The notes under the pieces were generated by a model that saw nothing but the letters and a program-made list of their open reading frames with translations, did not search any database and was not told the origin of the DNA. From positions 1,037,001-1,101,000 of the forward strand of contig NZ_CP030265.1 of the NCBI RefSeq assembly GCF_008843145.1: DNA of 64,000 nucleotides, in the 5' to 3' direction. Position 1 is the stretch's first letter; every line of letters begins with the position of its first letter. This document shows positions 8,840 to 19,596 of this stretch, piece after piece. The translations under genes were made by a program, and so were the position numbers. This DNA comes from Skermanella pratensis (GTDB lineage Bacteria; Pseudomonadota; Alphaproteobacteria; Azospirillales; Azospirillaceae).

Positions 8840-9666
8840 GTATCCGGGAGTTCAGGAAGCCGGATCGTTCCGAAACCAGTGCTTCGTCCCCCCGGCCGGC
8901 GCTTCGGCCCGACGGCGGCCCGGCTCCGCGCCTGGTCGCAGACAACCAGGGTCTGATGGCGAGCAATCTCGGCAAGCATTACAAGAAGCGGCCGGTGCTG
9001 CGCGACGTCAGCGTCACGGTCCAGCGGGGCGAGGCCGTGGGGTTGCTGGGACCGAACGGCGCCGGCAAGACCACCTGCTTCTATATCATCACCGGCCTGA
9101 TCTCGCCCGATTACGGTACCATCAGCCTGGACGGGCAGGACATCACGACCCTGCCCATGTATCGGCGGGCGCGCCTGGGCATCGGCTACCTGCCGCAGGA
9201 AGCGTCGATTTTCCGGGGGCTGTCGGTCGAGAACAACATCCGCGCCGTGCTGGAAGTCGTCGAGTCGGACCGCGAGGCGCGCGAAGCCATGCTCGACGAA
9301 TTGCTGGCGGAGTTCTCGATCTCCCACCTGCGCCGCACGCCGGCCCTGGCGCTGTCGGGCGGCGAGCGCCGCCGCGTCGAGATCGCCCGCGCGCTGGCGT
9401 CCCAGCCGCACTTCATCCTGCTGGACGAGCCGCTGGCCGGTATCGATCCGATCGCGGTCAACGACATTCGCGAACTGGTAACCCATTTGCGCGACCGGGG
9501 TATCGGAGTACTCATAACTGATCACAATGTAAGAGAAACGCTTGAGATCGTCGATCGGGCATACATTTTGCACGATGGTATGGTACTGATGGAGGGCGAG
9601 CCGTCGGAGATCGTGGCGCACAAGGATGTGCGCAGGGTCTATCTCGGCGAAAGGTTCAGCCTCTAA
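8836..9666 (+). CDS. lptB: LPS export ABC transporter ATPase LptB
   Basis: 276 residues. Walker A GPNGAGKTT is at about 72-80, the Q-loop region is GYLPQEASIFRGLSV, the signature is LSGGERRRVEIARA, Walker B is FILLDEPLAGIDP, and the switch histidine is in LITDHNVRETL. These are typical of LptB, which powers LPS extraction with LptFG. The TTG at 8836 overlaps the lptA stop. It gives about 40 non-conserved N-terminal residues; the ABC core begins near the internal ATG at 8956 (MASNLGKHYKKRPV), which is the alternative start. rpoN follows 16 bases after the stop, the arrangement seen across proteobacteria. Confidence 0.93.
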   Translation: MSIREFRKPDRSETSASSPRPALRPDGGPAPRLVADNQGLMASNLGKHYKKRPVLRDVSVTVQRGEAVGLLGPNGAGKTTCFYIITGLISPDYGTISLDGQDITTLPMYRRARLGIGYLPQEASIFRGLSVENNIRAVLEVVESDREAREAMLDELLAEFSISHLRRTPALALSGGERRRVEIARALASQPHFILLDEPLAGIDPIAVNDIRELVTHLRDRGIGVLITDHNVRETLEIVDRAYILHDGMVLMEGEPSEIVAHKDVRRVYLGERFSL

Positions 9667-9682
9667 CGACCCTCCTGGTACC

Positions 9683-11271
9683 ATGGCGCTTACACAACGT
9701 CTCGATCTCAGACAGACCCAGTCACTCGTCATGACCCCGCAGCTGCAGCAGGCGATCAAGCTGCTGCAGCTCTCCAACATGGAACTGTCGGATTATGTCG
9801 ACCGCGAGATCGAGCAGAACCCCCTGCTGGAGCGCGACGAGGCGGAGTTCGGCGGTGACGGCGGCCAGGCCAACGGCGACGGCACCGGAGCGCCGGGCGG
9901 GGGAGGCGAGGGGGGCCGCGAAGGCGGCATCGATCAGGCGGAACCGGCCCCGGCCGTCAACTCCGCCGACCAGAGGCAGCTCGATACCCACGAACTGACC
10001 ACGTCGGACCACATGGCCGGCGGGTCCGACGCGCCGCTCGATACCGACTTCGAAAATGTCTGGACCAACGGCAGCGCCGCCGATGGCGGCTTCGACGGGG
10101 GCGAGGCTTTCGGCGACTGGTCGTCGAAGGGCGGCGGCAGCAGCTTCGAGGACGGCGACTACAACCTCGAGCAGACGCTGAGCGGCGAGACCAGCCTGCG
10201 CGACCACCTGATCGGCCAACTCAACGTCGACATCGCCGATCCGGTGGACCGGCTGATCGGGCTGGCCCTGGTCGATATGCTCGACGCCGCCGGCTACGTG
10301 ACGGGCGACCTGGACGCGCTCGCCGAGCAGTTGAACTGCGAGCTTTCCCGGATCGAGGCGGTCCTGCGTCGGGTGCAACGGTTCGACCCGCCCGGCGTCT
10401 TCGCCCGCAGCCTGAAGGAATGCCTGGAGATCCAGCTGCGCGAGCGCAACCACCTGGACCCGGCGATGCAGGCGATGCTGGACAACCTGGAATTGCTGGC
10501 CGCGCGGAACGTCTCGGCACTGCTGAAGGTCTGCGGCGTGGATGCAGAGGACCTGTCCGACATGGTGGCGGAGATCAGGACGCTCGATCCAAAGCCGGCC
10601 CTGCGCTTCGACCACCAGGTGGTGCAGACGGTCACGCCCGACATCCTGATGAGGTTGCAGCCGGGGGGCGGCTGGCTGATCGAGTTGAATACCGAGACCC
10701 TGCCGCGGGTGCTGATCAACCAGCGCTATTTCGCTCAGGTCAGCGGGGAGGTGCGCAACAAGGCCGAGAAGGAGTACATTTCCGAGCGTTTCAATTCCGC
10801 GAACTGGCTGGTGAAATCCCTGCACCAGCGCGCCAACACGATCCTGAAGGTTGCAACCGAAATCGTCCGGCAGCAGGACCTCTTCTTCGTCAAGGGCGTT
10901 CAGTATCTGCGCCCCTTGATCCTGCGCGACATCGCCGAGGCGATCGGCATGCACGAGTCGACCGTCAGCCGGGTGACGACGAACAAGTTCATGGCGACCC
11001 CGCGCGGCGTTTACGAGTTGAAGTACTTCTTCACTTCATCGATCAACGGGGCCGATGGGGAGGCAGCCCACTCGGCGGAGGCGGTGCGGTTCCGGATCAA
11101 GGCCCTCATCGACGGCGAGCCCCGGAAGGCATTCTTTCCGACGACCGGATCGTCGAGATTCTCAAATCGGATGGGATCGACATTGCGCGCCGCACGGTGG
11201 CAAAGTATCGTGAGGCCATGCGGATCCCGTCATCGGTCCAGCGCCGCCGCGAAAAGTCCATGAGACTGTGA
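9683..11271 (+). CDS. rpoN: RNA polymerase sigma-54 factor, frame broken near the 3' end
   Basis: Region I is the Q-rich activator-interacting segment (LTQRLDLRQTQSLVMTPQLQ), followed by an acidic, glycine-rich region II. The core-binding domain has PLLERDEAEF and GVFARSLKECLEIQL blocks, and the helix-turn-helix includes HESTVSRVTTNKFMATPRG. As read, the frame derails after ALIDGEP and ends at 11263. In the next frame the conserved tail PEGILSDDRIVEILKSDGID and the RpoN box ARRTVAKYRE continue to a stop at 11271. One extra C in the C4 run at 11120-11123 restores GEPPEGILSDD. The RpoN box is needed to recognise the -24 element, so the uncorrected product would be defective. The start is ATG 9683. 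The hpf and ptsN neighbours are typical. Confidence 0.92.
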
Positions 11272-11443
11272 GACTGTCCCCGGCGGATCTGCGGTAGAAG
11301 GCCGGACTCCGCCAATCCGGGAACGGTTGCAGCAATGAGGCTGTTCGTCAACTTTCGGGAGGCGTCACCTTCGTCACGGCCCAGCAGTGACGTCGCCCTG
11401 CATGATCCCATCTACGGGCCCAGAACTCCGGACAACCTACGTC

Positions 11444-12109
11444 ATGCACCTATCCGTCAAAGGCAAACAGCTTGACGTCGGGGACGCGCTGCGAACCCAC
11501 GTCGATGAGAGCCTAACCGCCATCGTAGGCAAGTATTTCGGCCGTCCGATCGAGGCCAACGTGGTCTTCTCGCGCGAGGCCCACCTGTTCAAAGCCGATA
11601 TTTCGGTGCATGTCGGCCGCAATATCCTGCTGCAGAGCAATGCCGAGGCCAGCGAGCCCTATCCCGCCTTCGATACCGCCGCCGACAAGATCGCCAAGCG
11701 CCTTCGCCGCTACAAGCGCCGTCTCAAGGACCATCACAAGCACGCCGACAGCGGCGAGGCGGTTGACGGTGCCATGGCCCTGGCGCCGCTTCCCGCCAGC
11801 CAGTACATCCTGGAAGCGGAGCCCGACGAAGCCCATATCGACGGGTATGATGAAGACACCTATGACGCGGTACCCTCCTCGCCGCAGGACGGCCACGACG
11901 GGCATCCCCAACCCGTGGTCATCGCCGAGATGACCACCGCCATCGACACGCTCACGGTCAGCGAAGCCGTCATGCGCATGGACCTGGCCGAACTTCCGGC
12001 CCTGATGTTTCGTAACCGAGCCCATGGCGGCCTGAACATGATCTACCGCCGGCACGATGGAAATGTCGGCTGGATCGATCCCAAAGGCACTGAGGGAGCC
12101 GGCGCCTGA
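11444..12109 (+). CDS. hpf: Ribosome hibernation promoting factor, long form
   Basis: About 221 residues. The N-terminal ribosome-binding domain starts MHLSVKGKQLDVGDALRTHV and includes ADISVHVGRNILLQSNAEA and AADKIAKRLRRYKRRLKDH. After an acidic linker, the C-terminal dimerisation domain of long HPF is clear (SEAVMRMDLAELPALMFRNR, GLNMIYRRHDGNVGWIDP). Long HPF dimerises and silences 70S ribosomes as 100S particles in stationary phase. I choose ATG 11444 because homology begins there; a GTG at 11387 is the upstream alternative. It lies between rpoN and ptsN, as in many proteobacteria. Confidence 0.9.
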   Translation: MHLSVKGKQLDVGDALRTHVDESLTAIVGKYFGRPIEANVVFSREAHLFKADISVHVGRNILLQSNAEASEPYPAFDTAADKIAKRLRRYKRRLKDHHKHADSGEAVDGAMALAPLPASQYILEAEPDEAHIDGYDEDTYDAVPSSPQDGHDGHPQPVVIAEMTTAIDTLTVSEAVMRMDLAELPALMFRNRAHGGLNMIYRRHDGNVGWIDPKGTEGAGA

Positions 12110-12131
12110 CCAGGCGTCGCCGTAAAAGCAT

Positions 12132-12590
12132 ATGATTGATCTGATCACGCCCCAGAGCATCATCGCCAACCTGCGCGCCGGCAGCAAGAAGCAGGCGTTG
12201 CAGGAACTGGCGAAGAAGGCGGCGGAACTGACCGGGCAGCACGAACGCGCGATCTTCGACGTGCTGCTCGAACGGGAAAGGCTCGGCACGACGGGCGTGG
12301 GGCATGGCATCGCCATTCCGCACGGCAAGCTTGCCAACCTGGACCGTGTCCATGGCGTCTTCGCCCGGCTTGAACGGCCGGTGGACTTCGACGCCATCGA
12401 CGACCAGCCCGTCGACCTGATGTTTCTGCTGCTGGCGCCGGAAGCGGCTGGCGCGGACCACCTCAAGGCCTTGGCCCGGGTGTCCCGCCTGCTGCGGGAC
12501 GGAACGATGTGCGACAAGCTGCGCGGCTCCGACAGTTCGGAAGCCATCTATGCGCTGCTGACCCAGGGTGAGGCTAGTCACGCCGCCTGA
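12132..12590 (+). CDS. ptsN: Nitrogen-regulatory PTS enzyme IIA
   Basis: 152 residues, the normal size of EIIA-Ntr. The phosphorylated histidine is His64 in the motif GVGHGIAIPHGKL. The rest matches the family, with PVDLMFLLLAPEAAGADHLKALARVSRLLRD. EIIA-Ntr takes phosphate from PtsP/PtsO and regulates potassium, nitrogen and stress responses through protein contacts. It starts 22 bases after hpf and closes the kdsD-to-ptsN run, ending at a large hairpin. Confidence 0.93.
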   Translation: MIDLITPQSIIANLRAGSKKQALQELAKKAAELTGQHERAIFDVLLERERLGTTGVGHGIAIPHGKLANLDRVHGVFARLERPVDFDAIDDQPVDLMFLLLAPEAAGADHLKALARVSRLLRDGTMCDKLRGSDSSEAIYALLTQGEASHAA

Positions 12591-12617
12591 ACCGGTGCCC
12601 CTCCCTGCCGATACAGC

Positions 12618-12658
12618 CCGTAGGCCGGCCCGGTCCTGTGGACCGGGCCGGCCTACGG
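12618..12658. terminator. Long bidirectional hairpin between ptsN and the UXS gene
   Basis: Arms CCGTAGGCCGGCCCGGTCC (12618-12636) and GGACCGGGCCGGCCTACGG (12640-12658) form a perfect 19-bp stem with loop TGT, between two convergent genes. No T-tract is present; the symmetric position suggests a shared transcription stop. Confidence 0.7.
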
Positions 12659-12689
12659 ACAATGACCTGACGGTCGGCAACTTATCCAG

Positions 12690-13646
12690 TCAGCCCTGCC
12701 ATTCCGGCAGTTTCCGCTCGAAATAGGCGATCGTCCGCGCCAAGCCGTCCTTCAGCGGGATCGTCGGTTCCCAGCCCAGCGTCTCCTTCGCGCGGGCGAT
12801 ATCCGGACGGCGTTGGGCCGGGTCGTCCTGGGGCAGGGGCTTGAAAACCATTTCGGACTTCGATCCGGTCATCTCGATCACCAGCTCCGCGAGCTGCCGG
12901 ATGGTGAATTCCCCCGGATTGCCCAGGTTGATCGGTCCGATCACGTCGTCGGGTGCCGCCATCAGGCGGACGAAGCCCTCGATCAGGTCCTCCACATAGC
13001 AGAAGGACCGGGTCTGGCTGCCGTCGCCGTAGAGCGTCACCGGCTCGCCCCGCAGAGCCTGCACGATGAAGTTGGAAACCACGCGGCCGTCCTGCGGATG
13101 CATGCGCGGCCCATAGGTGTTGAAGATCCGGGCGACTCGGATGTTCAGCTGATACTGGCGGTGATAGTCGAAGAACAGCGTCTCGGCGCAGCGCTTCCCC
13201 TCGTCGTAGCAGGCGCGCGGTCCGATCGGGTTCACGTTGCCCCAGTATCCCTCGGTCTGAGGATGGATCGACGGGTCGCCATAGACTTCGCTGGTCGAGG
13301 CCTGGAAGACCTTGGCTTTCACCCTCTTGGCCAGTCCCAGTATGTTGATCGCGCCGTGCACGCTGGTCTTGACGGTCTGGACCGGGTCGAACTGGTAATG
13401 AATCGGGGATGCCGGGCACGCCAAGTTATAGATCTCGTCCACTTCCACATAAAGCGGGAAGGTGATGTCGTGGCGGATCACCTCGAAGTAGGGGTTGTCC
13501 AGCAGGTGGACGATGTTCTCGCGCGATCCGGTGAAATAGTTGTCGACGCATATCACTTCGCACCCTTCGCCGAGCAGTCGCTCGCACAGGAACGACCCGA
13601 GGAAGCCTGCGCCGCCCGTGACCAGCACCCGTTTTCGTCCGTACAT
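12690..13646 (-). CDS. UDP-glucuronate decarboxylase (UDP-xylose synthase type)
   Basis: 318-residue extended SDR. The NAD motif GGAGFLG is at about 11-17. The catalytic Tyr147 and Lys151 lie in CYDEGK, and the serine block is [10 protein letters not shown]. Family-specific blocks include [39 protein letters not shown] and [16 protein letters not shown]. These are diagnostic for UDP-glucuronate decarboxylase, which makes UDP-xylose for extracellular or surface polysaccharide. No glycosyltransferases are nearby, so the destination is unknown. The start ATG is at 13646. It is divergent from hisG. Confidence 0.92.
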   Translation of the reverse strand: MYGRKRVLVTGGAGFLGSFLCERLLGEGCEVICVDNYFTGSRENIVHLLDNPYFEVIRHDITFPLYVEVDEIYNLACPASPIHYQFDPVQTVKTSVHGAINILGLAKRVKAKVFQASTSEVYGDPSIHPQTEGYWGNVNPIGPRACYDEGKRCAETLFFDYHRQYQLNIRVARIFNTYGPRMHPQDGRVVSNFIVQALRGEPVTLYGDGSQTRSFCYVEDLIEGFVRLMAAPDDVIGPINLGNPGEFTIRQLAELVIEMTGSKSEMVFKPLPQDDPAQRRPDIARAKETLGWEPTIPLKDGLARTIAYFERKLPEWQG

Positions 13647-13823
13647 TCGGCCCTACCTTTTTTGTTCCGGCGCATTTTGGTTCCGGGGCAGTATGCCCGC
13701 GACCCCGCCGACTGGCAATCAGCTGTCCCGGGTCCCGGACCGGCCCGGATCGCAGACCCGGGGGTGACAAGCGCGCCGTTTGTGCTATCACTCGCGTCGA
13801 GCCGCTCAGTTCTGGAGAAACCG

Positions 13824-14501
13824 TTGCCAATCCCGTCAATACCGGCGAGCGAACCGCTGGTCCTGGCCTTGCCGAAGGGGCGCATCCTGCAGGAGGTCCG
13901 GCCCATGCTGGACCGTGTCGGGATCGTGCCGGAACCGGCTTTCGACGACGAGAACAGCCGCCAGCTCCGGTTCGCCACCAGCCTTCCGCATATCAGCATC
14001 ATCCGAGTCCGCTCCTTCGACGTCGCGACCTTCGTGGCCTTCGGGGCCGCCCATCTCGGCGTGGCCGGCAACGACGTGCTGATGGAGTTCGACTACCCGG
14101 AAATCTATGCCCCGCTCGACCTCGGGATCGGCAAGTGCCGGCTCAGCGTCGCGGAACCCAAGGAGATGGTGGAGGGCGACGATCCGGCGCGCTGGAGCCA
14201 TATCCGCGTGGCGACCAAGTATCCCGAGATCACCCGGCGACATTTCGCCGCGCGCGGCGTCCAGGCCGAATGCATCAAACTCAACGGCGCCATGGAACTG
14301 GCGCCGACGCTGGGCCTGTGCCGCCGGATCGTCGACCTCGTATCCAGTGGCTCGACGCTGCGCGCCAACGGCCTTGTGGAGATCGAGCGGATCGCCGACA
14401 TAACATCGCGCCTGGTGGTCAACCGGGCCGCCTACAAGACCCGGCCGGAGGAGATCGGCGGCTGGATCGACCGTTTCAGGGATGCCGTGGATGCCGCTTG
14501 A
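13824..14501 (+). CDS. hisG: ATP phosphoribosyltransferase catalytic subunit, short form
   Basis: About 225 residues, the short HisG form that needs the HisZ regulatory subunit, which is not in this window. Conserved blocks are [42 protein letters not shown] and the PRPP-binding region [19 protein letters not shown]. It catalyses the first, feedback-controlled step of histidine synthesis. The start is TTG at 13824 with GGAG seven bases upstream. The gene overlaps the start of hisD. Confidence 0.92.
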   Translation: MPIPSIPASEPLVLALPKGRILQEVRPMLDRVGIVPEPAFDDENSRQLRFATSLPHISIIRVRSFDVATFVAFGAAHLGVAGNDVLMEFDYPEIYAPLDLGIGKCRLSVAEPKEMVEGDDPARWSHIRVATKYPEITRRHFAARGVQAECIKLNGAMELAPTLGLCRRIVDLVSSGSTLRANGLVEIERIADITSRLVVNRAAYKTRPEEIGGWIDRFRDAVDAA

Positions 14502-15792
14502 CTTGAACAGCCGCGACCCCGGGTTCGAGGCCGCCTTCGCCGCCCTGCTGGGCGCCAAGCGGGAGACCCAGGAGGACGTCCAGAACGCCGTCGCCGCGAT
14601 CCTGGCCGACGTGCGCGGGCGCGGCGACGCCGCGGTGCTGGAATATACCGCCCGGTTCGACCGGGTCACCCTGACCGCCGGCACCCTGCGCGTCACTTCC
14701 GCGGAGATCGACGACGCGGTCGCCTCGATCGACCCCGGCCTGCTCGACAGCCTCAAGCTCGCCGCCGCCAGGATCGAGGATTTCCATCGGCGCCAGAAGC
14801 CCGAAGCCCTGTCCTACACGGACGAGACCGGTGTCCGCCTCGGTGCCCGCTGGACCGCGGTCGGCGCCGTCGGCCTCTACGTGCCCGGCGGCACCGCGGC
14901 CTATCCCAGCTCGGTCCTGATGAACGCCCTGCCGGCCAAGGTCGCGGGCGTGGAGCGGGTCACCATGGTCGTGCCGACCCCGGACGGGAAGCTCAACCCG
15001 CTGGTGCTCGCCGCCGCCCGGCTCGCCGGCGTGGACGAGATCTACCGGATCGGCGGCGCCCAGGCGGTCGGCGCCCTGGCCTACGGGACGGAGACCATCC
15101 GCCCGGTGGACAAGATCGTGGGACCGGGCAACGCCTATGTCGCGGCGGCGAAGCGGCAGGTCTTCGGCACCGTCGGGATCGACATGATCGCCGGCCCGTC
15201 CGAGATCCTGGTCGTGGCCGACGGCGCCAACGATCCCGCCTGGATCGCCGCCGACCTGCTGTCCCAGGCGGAGCACGACACCAGCGCCCAGGCGATCCTG
15301 ATCACCGACGATGCCGAATTCGCCGAAGCCGTGAAGCGGGCGGTGGACGGCCACCTGAAGACGCTCCCGCGCGCCGCCATCGCGGGCGAGAGCTGGCGCG
15401 GGCACGGCGCGGTCATCGTGGTCTCGAACCTGGACGAGGCGGTGCCGCTGGTCGACCGTCTGGCGCCAGAGCACCTGGAACTGGCCGTGGACGACCCGGA
15501 CGCGCTGGCCGCCCGCATCCGCAATGCCGGCGCCATCTTCCTCGGCCGGCACACGCCGGAAGCCATCGGGGACTATGTCGCGGGGCCGAACCATGTGCTG
15601 CCGACGGCGCGGAGCGCCCGGTTCTCCTCCGGCCTGAACCTGCTCGACTTCATGAAGCGCACGACCCTGGTCGGGTGCGATCCGGGCAGTCTCGGCGCCA
15701 TCGGGCCCGCCGCCGTGGCGCTGGCCAATGCCGAGGGGCTCGGCGCCCATGCGCTTTCCGTGTCGATCCGACTGAATGGAGCCCCCAGGTGA
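14491..15792 (+). CDS. hisD: Histidinol dehydrogenase
   Basis: About 433 residues with the complete HisD pattern: [74 protein letters not shown], the zinc region [11 protein letters not shown], and the tail [11 protein letters not shown]. It oxidises histidinol to histidine in two NAD-dependent steps. ATG 14491 has AGGG about 10 bases upstream; ATG 14482 is also possible. hisG overlaps the start and the next gene overlaps the stop, so this is one operon. Confidence 0.95.
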   Translation: MPLDLNSRDPGFEAAFAALLGAKRETQEDVQNAVAAILADVRGRGDAAVLEYTARFDRVTLTAGTLRVTSAEIDDAVASIDPGLLDSLKLAAARIEDFHRRQKPEALSYTDETGVRLGARWTAVGAVGLYVPGGTAAYPSSVLMNALPAKVAGVERVTMVVPTPDGKLNPLVLAAARLAGVDEIYRIGGAQAVGALAYGTETIRPVDKIVGPGNAYVAAAKRQVFGTVGIDMIAGPSEILVVADGANDPAWIAADLLSQAEHDTSAQAILITDDAEFAEAVKRAVDGHLKTLPRAAIAGESWRGHGAVIVVSNLDEAVPLVDRLAPEHLELAVDDPDALAARIRNAGAIFLGRHTPEAIGDYVAGPNHVLPTARSARFSSGLNLLDFMKRTTLVGCDPGSLGAIGPAAVALANAEGLGAHALSVSIRLNGAPR

Positions 15793-16268
15793 CAGAGTCC
15801 AACCACCGCATCGTCCATGTCGCCCTCGACGAACGCAGCGTCGTCCGGCGCAGCGCCGAGGTCGAGCATGAACGGGCGGTGGCGATCTTCGACCTGCTCG
15901 AAGACAACCTGTTCCGGCCGGAGGAATGCGCGGACTCCGGTCCCTACCACCTCCATCTCAGCATGGAGGACAACCGCATGCTGTTCGACATCCGGGACAC
16001 CGCCGACCAGGATCTGAGCAAGGTGCTGCTGCCGCTGACGCCGTTCCGGACCATCGTGCGCGACTACTTCATGATCTGCGACAGCTACTACAAGGCGATC
16101 AAGAAGGCCTCGCCGTCCCAGATCGAGGCGATCGACATGGGGCGGCGCGGCTTGCACAACGAAGGGTCGGAGCTGCTGCGCGAGCGGCTCGCCGGCAAGG
16201 TCGAGGTGGATCACAACACCGCGCGCCGGCTGTTCACCCTGATCTGCGTCCTGCATATCCGCGGGTGA
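15789..16268 (+). CDS. UPF0262 family protein
   Basis: About 159 residues starting at a GTG that overlaps the hisD stop (GTGA). The sequence has [33 protein letters not shown] and [20 protein letters not shown]. This is the UPF0262 family, found in alphaproteobacteria nearly always directly after hisD. Its function is unknown; the tight linkage suggests only co-expression. Confidence 0.85.
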   Translation: MTESNHRIVHVALDERSVVRRSAEVEHERAVAIFDLLEDNLFRPEECADSGPYHLHLSMEDNRMLFDIRDTADQDLSKVLLPLTPFRTIVRDYFMICDSYYKAIKKASPSQIEAIDMGRRGLHNEGSELLRERLAGKVEVDHNTARRLFTLICVLHIRG

Positions 16269-16288
16269 CGGGGGCGGAGCGGACGCAC

Positions 16289-16756
16289 ATGGATGACCCG
16301 AACAGCGCGTTCGACAGCGCCAACGTCACCAGCGTGCTGTTCGCCTGCACCTACAACGCGATCCGTTCGCCGATGGCCGAAGCCCTGATGAAGCACTTCC
16401 ACGGCCATCGCATCTATGTGGACTCGGTGGGCGTGCGCGAGGGGGAGCTTGATCCCTTCGTCGTCGCCGTCATGGACGAGATCGGCATCGACCTGTCGCG
16501 CCACCGGTGCAAGACCTTCGACTTCCTGGAGGACACCTCGTTCGACCTCGTGATCTCCCTGTCGCCGGAGGCCCAGCACCGGGCGGTCGAGATGACCCGG
16601 ACGATGGCCTGCGACGTCGAGTTCTGGAACACCCTCGACCCCTCGATGATCGACGGCAACCGCGAGACACGCCTCAGCTTCTACCGCCAGGTCCGTGATA
16701 CGCTTGGCCGCCAGATCAAGAAGCGCTTCCCGATCATCGGCGGCCCGACGGTCTGA
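16289..16756 (+). CDS. Low-molecular-weight protein-tyrosine-phosphatase-like protein
   Basis: 155 residues. The P-loop CX5R is C20-TYNAI-R26, followed by SPMAEALMKHF, the family signature. The conserved Asp-Pro appears as LDPSM. Members dephosphorylate phosphotyrosine or act as ArsC-type arsenate reductases. There is no ars context here; the position after hisD-UPF0262 is conserved in alphaproteobacteria, which favours a housekeeping phosphatase. The ATG is at 16289, 20 bases after the previous stop. Confidence 0.82.
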   Translation: MDDPNSAFDSANVTSVLFACTYNAIRSPMAEALMKHFHGHRIYVDSVGVREGELDPFVVAVMDEIGIDLSRHRCKTFDFLEDTSFDLVISLSPEAQHRAVEMTRTMACDVEFWNTLDPSMIDGNRETRLSFYRQVRDTLGRQIKKRFPIIGGPTV

Positions 16757-16775
16757 CAGCAAGGAATCCCTCTCG

Positions 16776-17234
16776 ATGGTACTCGCACTGGTGTTGCACA
16801 GCCTGGCCGCCGCGGTCTGGGTCGGCGGCATGTTCTTCGCCTACATGGCGCTGCGGCCCGCCGCCGGCGCGCTGGAACCGCCCCAGCGGCTGACCTTGTG
16901 GCGGGGGACGTTCGACCGCTTCTTCCCCTGGGTCTGGGCATCGGTGGCGGCCCTGCTGGTCAGCGGCTACGCCATGATCTTCCTGCATTTCGGCGGGTTC
17001 GCCGGAGTGGGGCTGCATGTCCACGTGATGCACGGCATCGGGCTGGTCATGATGGCCCTGTTCGCCCACCTGTTCTTCGCCCCCTGGAAACGCCTGCGCC
17101 GCGCCGTCGATGCCGGAAACTGGGCGGAGGGCGGGAGCAACCTCGCCCAGATCCGCCGGATCGTCGGGATCAACCTGATCCTGGGGCTGGTGACCGTGGC
17201 GATCGGGGCCAGCGGGCGGTACTGGCCGATGTGA
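16776..17234 (+). CDS. CopD-like integral membrane protein
   Basis: 152 residues with four predicted membrane helices: LALVLHSLAAAVWVGGMFFA, PWVWASVAALLVSGYAMI, HGIGLVMMALFAHLFFA and GINLILGLVTVAIGA. Conserved histidines sit at helix ends. It resembles short CopD-family (copper resistance/DUF) proteins. AAGGAA lies nine bases before ATG 16776. It may be the last gene of the hisG operon, since only 19 bases separate it from the phosphatase. Substrate unknown. Confidence 0.75.
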   Translation: MVLALVLHSLAAAVWVGGMFFAYMALRPAAGALEPPQRLTLWRGTFDRFFPWVWASVAALLVSGYAMIFLHFGGFAGVGLHVHVMHGIGLVMMALFAHLFFAPWKRLRRAVDAGNWAEGGSNLAQIRRIVGINLILGLVTVAIGASGRYWPM

Positions 17235-17326
17235 TCCTTGCGTCGGCATCCCTCGACAGAAAGGGGTATTTTCTACTTTGTAGGTGAAAAGTGTGCTAGG
17301 ATTGCTGTCTTGGCGTAACTGCTTGA

Positions 17327-17761
17327 ATGGTGATTCCCGCCATGGACGCGAACCGGTCCCGCTCGATGCCGGATCATGCCCTGCATCAAGACGATTCTAG
17401 ACATCTTGGGTCCGGACAGGAGCCACCTGCTCCGACGAACGAGTCTCATGGGAGAGTTCAAGGGTTTGTGGCCGCCGCGAACTCGGCCCTCGCCCCGCAC
17501 TGGCCTCGTGGCGGACTGGGCACGGAGAGCGGCAGTCCCTTCGAGGAGACCGTGAAGATCAAGGTTGATCGATTGCTCATGGAAGCCGGCTTGTCCCTTG
17601 GAGAGCCGACCCAACTGGAAAACTTGGTCATGGCGATCAACCGCATCGAAGGCGCTCATCAGGACGAAACCAACCGAGGCTTGGCGCTGCTGGTGCGTGA
17701 AGGCAGAATCTCACGTGAGCAATCCATGCGCCTCGCGATCGCTCATGCCAAACAGGTCTGA
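17327..17761 (+). CDS. VbhA-like antitoxin of a Fic toxin
   Basis: 144 residues from ATG 17327. Only the C-terminal half looks conserved: a helix containing INRIEGAHQDETNRG and then LVREGRISREQSMRLAIAHA. This resembles the VbhA antitoxin fold, in which a glutamate in an S/T-x-x-x-E-G motif blocks ATP binding in the partner Fic enzyme. Here the motif position gives I-N-R-I-E-G, with Ile in place of Ser/Thr. A shorter product from GTG 17551 (about 70 residues, with GAGGAG just upstream) would match VbhA in size. The Fic gene starts 12 bases downstream. Local GC is lower than in neighbours, which fits an acquired module. The assignment is inference from position and motif. Confidence 0.6.
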   Translation: MVIPAMDANRSRSMPDHALHQDDSRHLGSGQEPPAPTNESHGRVQGFVAAANSALAPHWPRGGLGTESGSPFEETVKIKVDRLLMEAGLSLGEPTQLENLVMAINRIEGAHQDETNRGLALLVREGRISREQSMRLAIAHAKQV

Positions 17762-17773
17762 ATAATCCTGGTC

Positions 17774-18394
17774 ATGTCGGTTCAGGTTGATGCGCGTGTC
17801 CAAGAACTGACCCTGGGTGGACACGACCCTTACGTCACATCTTCAGGCGTATTGAAAAATCGTTTTGGGCTGACTGACCCAGCCGATATCAAGGCGGCGG
17901 AAGCCGATTTCGTCGCCAACGGTTCGGCTGAAGCGATGAACTACCTAAAAGCCCAGACCCGCTTCACGTTCGATGTCTGGAAGCAGGCCCACCGTATCCT
18001 GTTCCAGGATCTCTACGATTGGGCGGGCGAGCCCCGCTCCATCAACATGGGACGCGAGGGAAAGATCGTGTTCAACACGGCGGCGGAGATCCCGGGGGAG
18101 GCCGCTGCCGTGCTCGATCGGGTCGAACGGTCGGCCGATTTCGCCGCCGACATGGGCGCCTTCTATGCGGAGATGAATTTCCAGCACCCTTTCCGCGAGG
18201 GCAACGGCCGGACATTGAAGCTGCTTTTCTCGGCCATCGCGTTCCGCCGCGGCCTCCTCCTCGACTGGGGCCGGCTGAACCTGGAAGAGTACACGGGGGC
18301 GCTCGCCCATTGGCAGCGAACCTTGGATGCCGCCCGTATCCAGGCGGTGCTCACGGCCTGCGCCCGGCCGGCAACCCCGGAAGACACGTTCTGA
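17774..18394 (+). CDS. Fic/DOC family protein (putative AMPylating toxin)
   Basis: 206 residues. The Fic core is [12 protein letters not shown] with catalytic His138; upstream is the [25 protein letters not shown] block common in Fic toxins. Fic enzymes transfer AMP from ATP to target proteins, such as gyrase for the VbhT/FicT group. The last residue of the canonical HPFx(D/E)GNGRxxR motif is Lys instead of Arg, at the place that normally contacts the inhibitory glutamate. No inhibitory motif is visible inside the protein, so the adjacent small gene probably supplies it. Target unknown. Confidence 0.85.
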   Translation: MSVQVDARVQELTLGGHDPYVTSSGVLKNRFGLTDPADIKAAEADFVANGSAEAMNYLKAQTRFTFDVWKQAHRILFQDLYDWAGEPRSINMGREGKIVFNTAAEIPGEAAAVLDRVERSADFAADMGAFYAEMNFQHPFREGNGRTLKLLFSAIAFRRGLLLDWGRLNLEEYTGALAHWQRTLDAARIQAVLTACARPATPEDTF

Positions 18395-18503
18395 CCGGAT
18401 TGCCCATCGTCTCCCGGCGCTTGTTGCCACTTCCACAAGCCGTTACGCTTCCTCCGTGAAGCGCCGCCGTCAGAGCGGTCGAACAAGGGAGGAGGGCAGC
18501 GCC

Positions 18504-19580
<1,077 letters not shown>

Positions 19581-19596
19581 CCCCCTGGCCGGCCCG

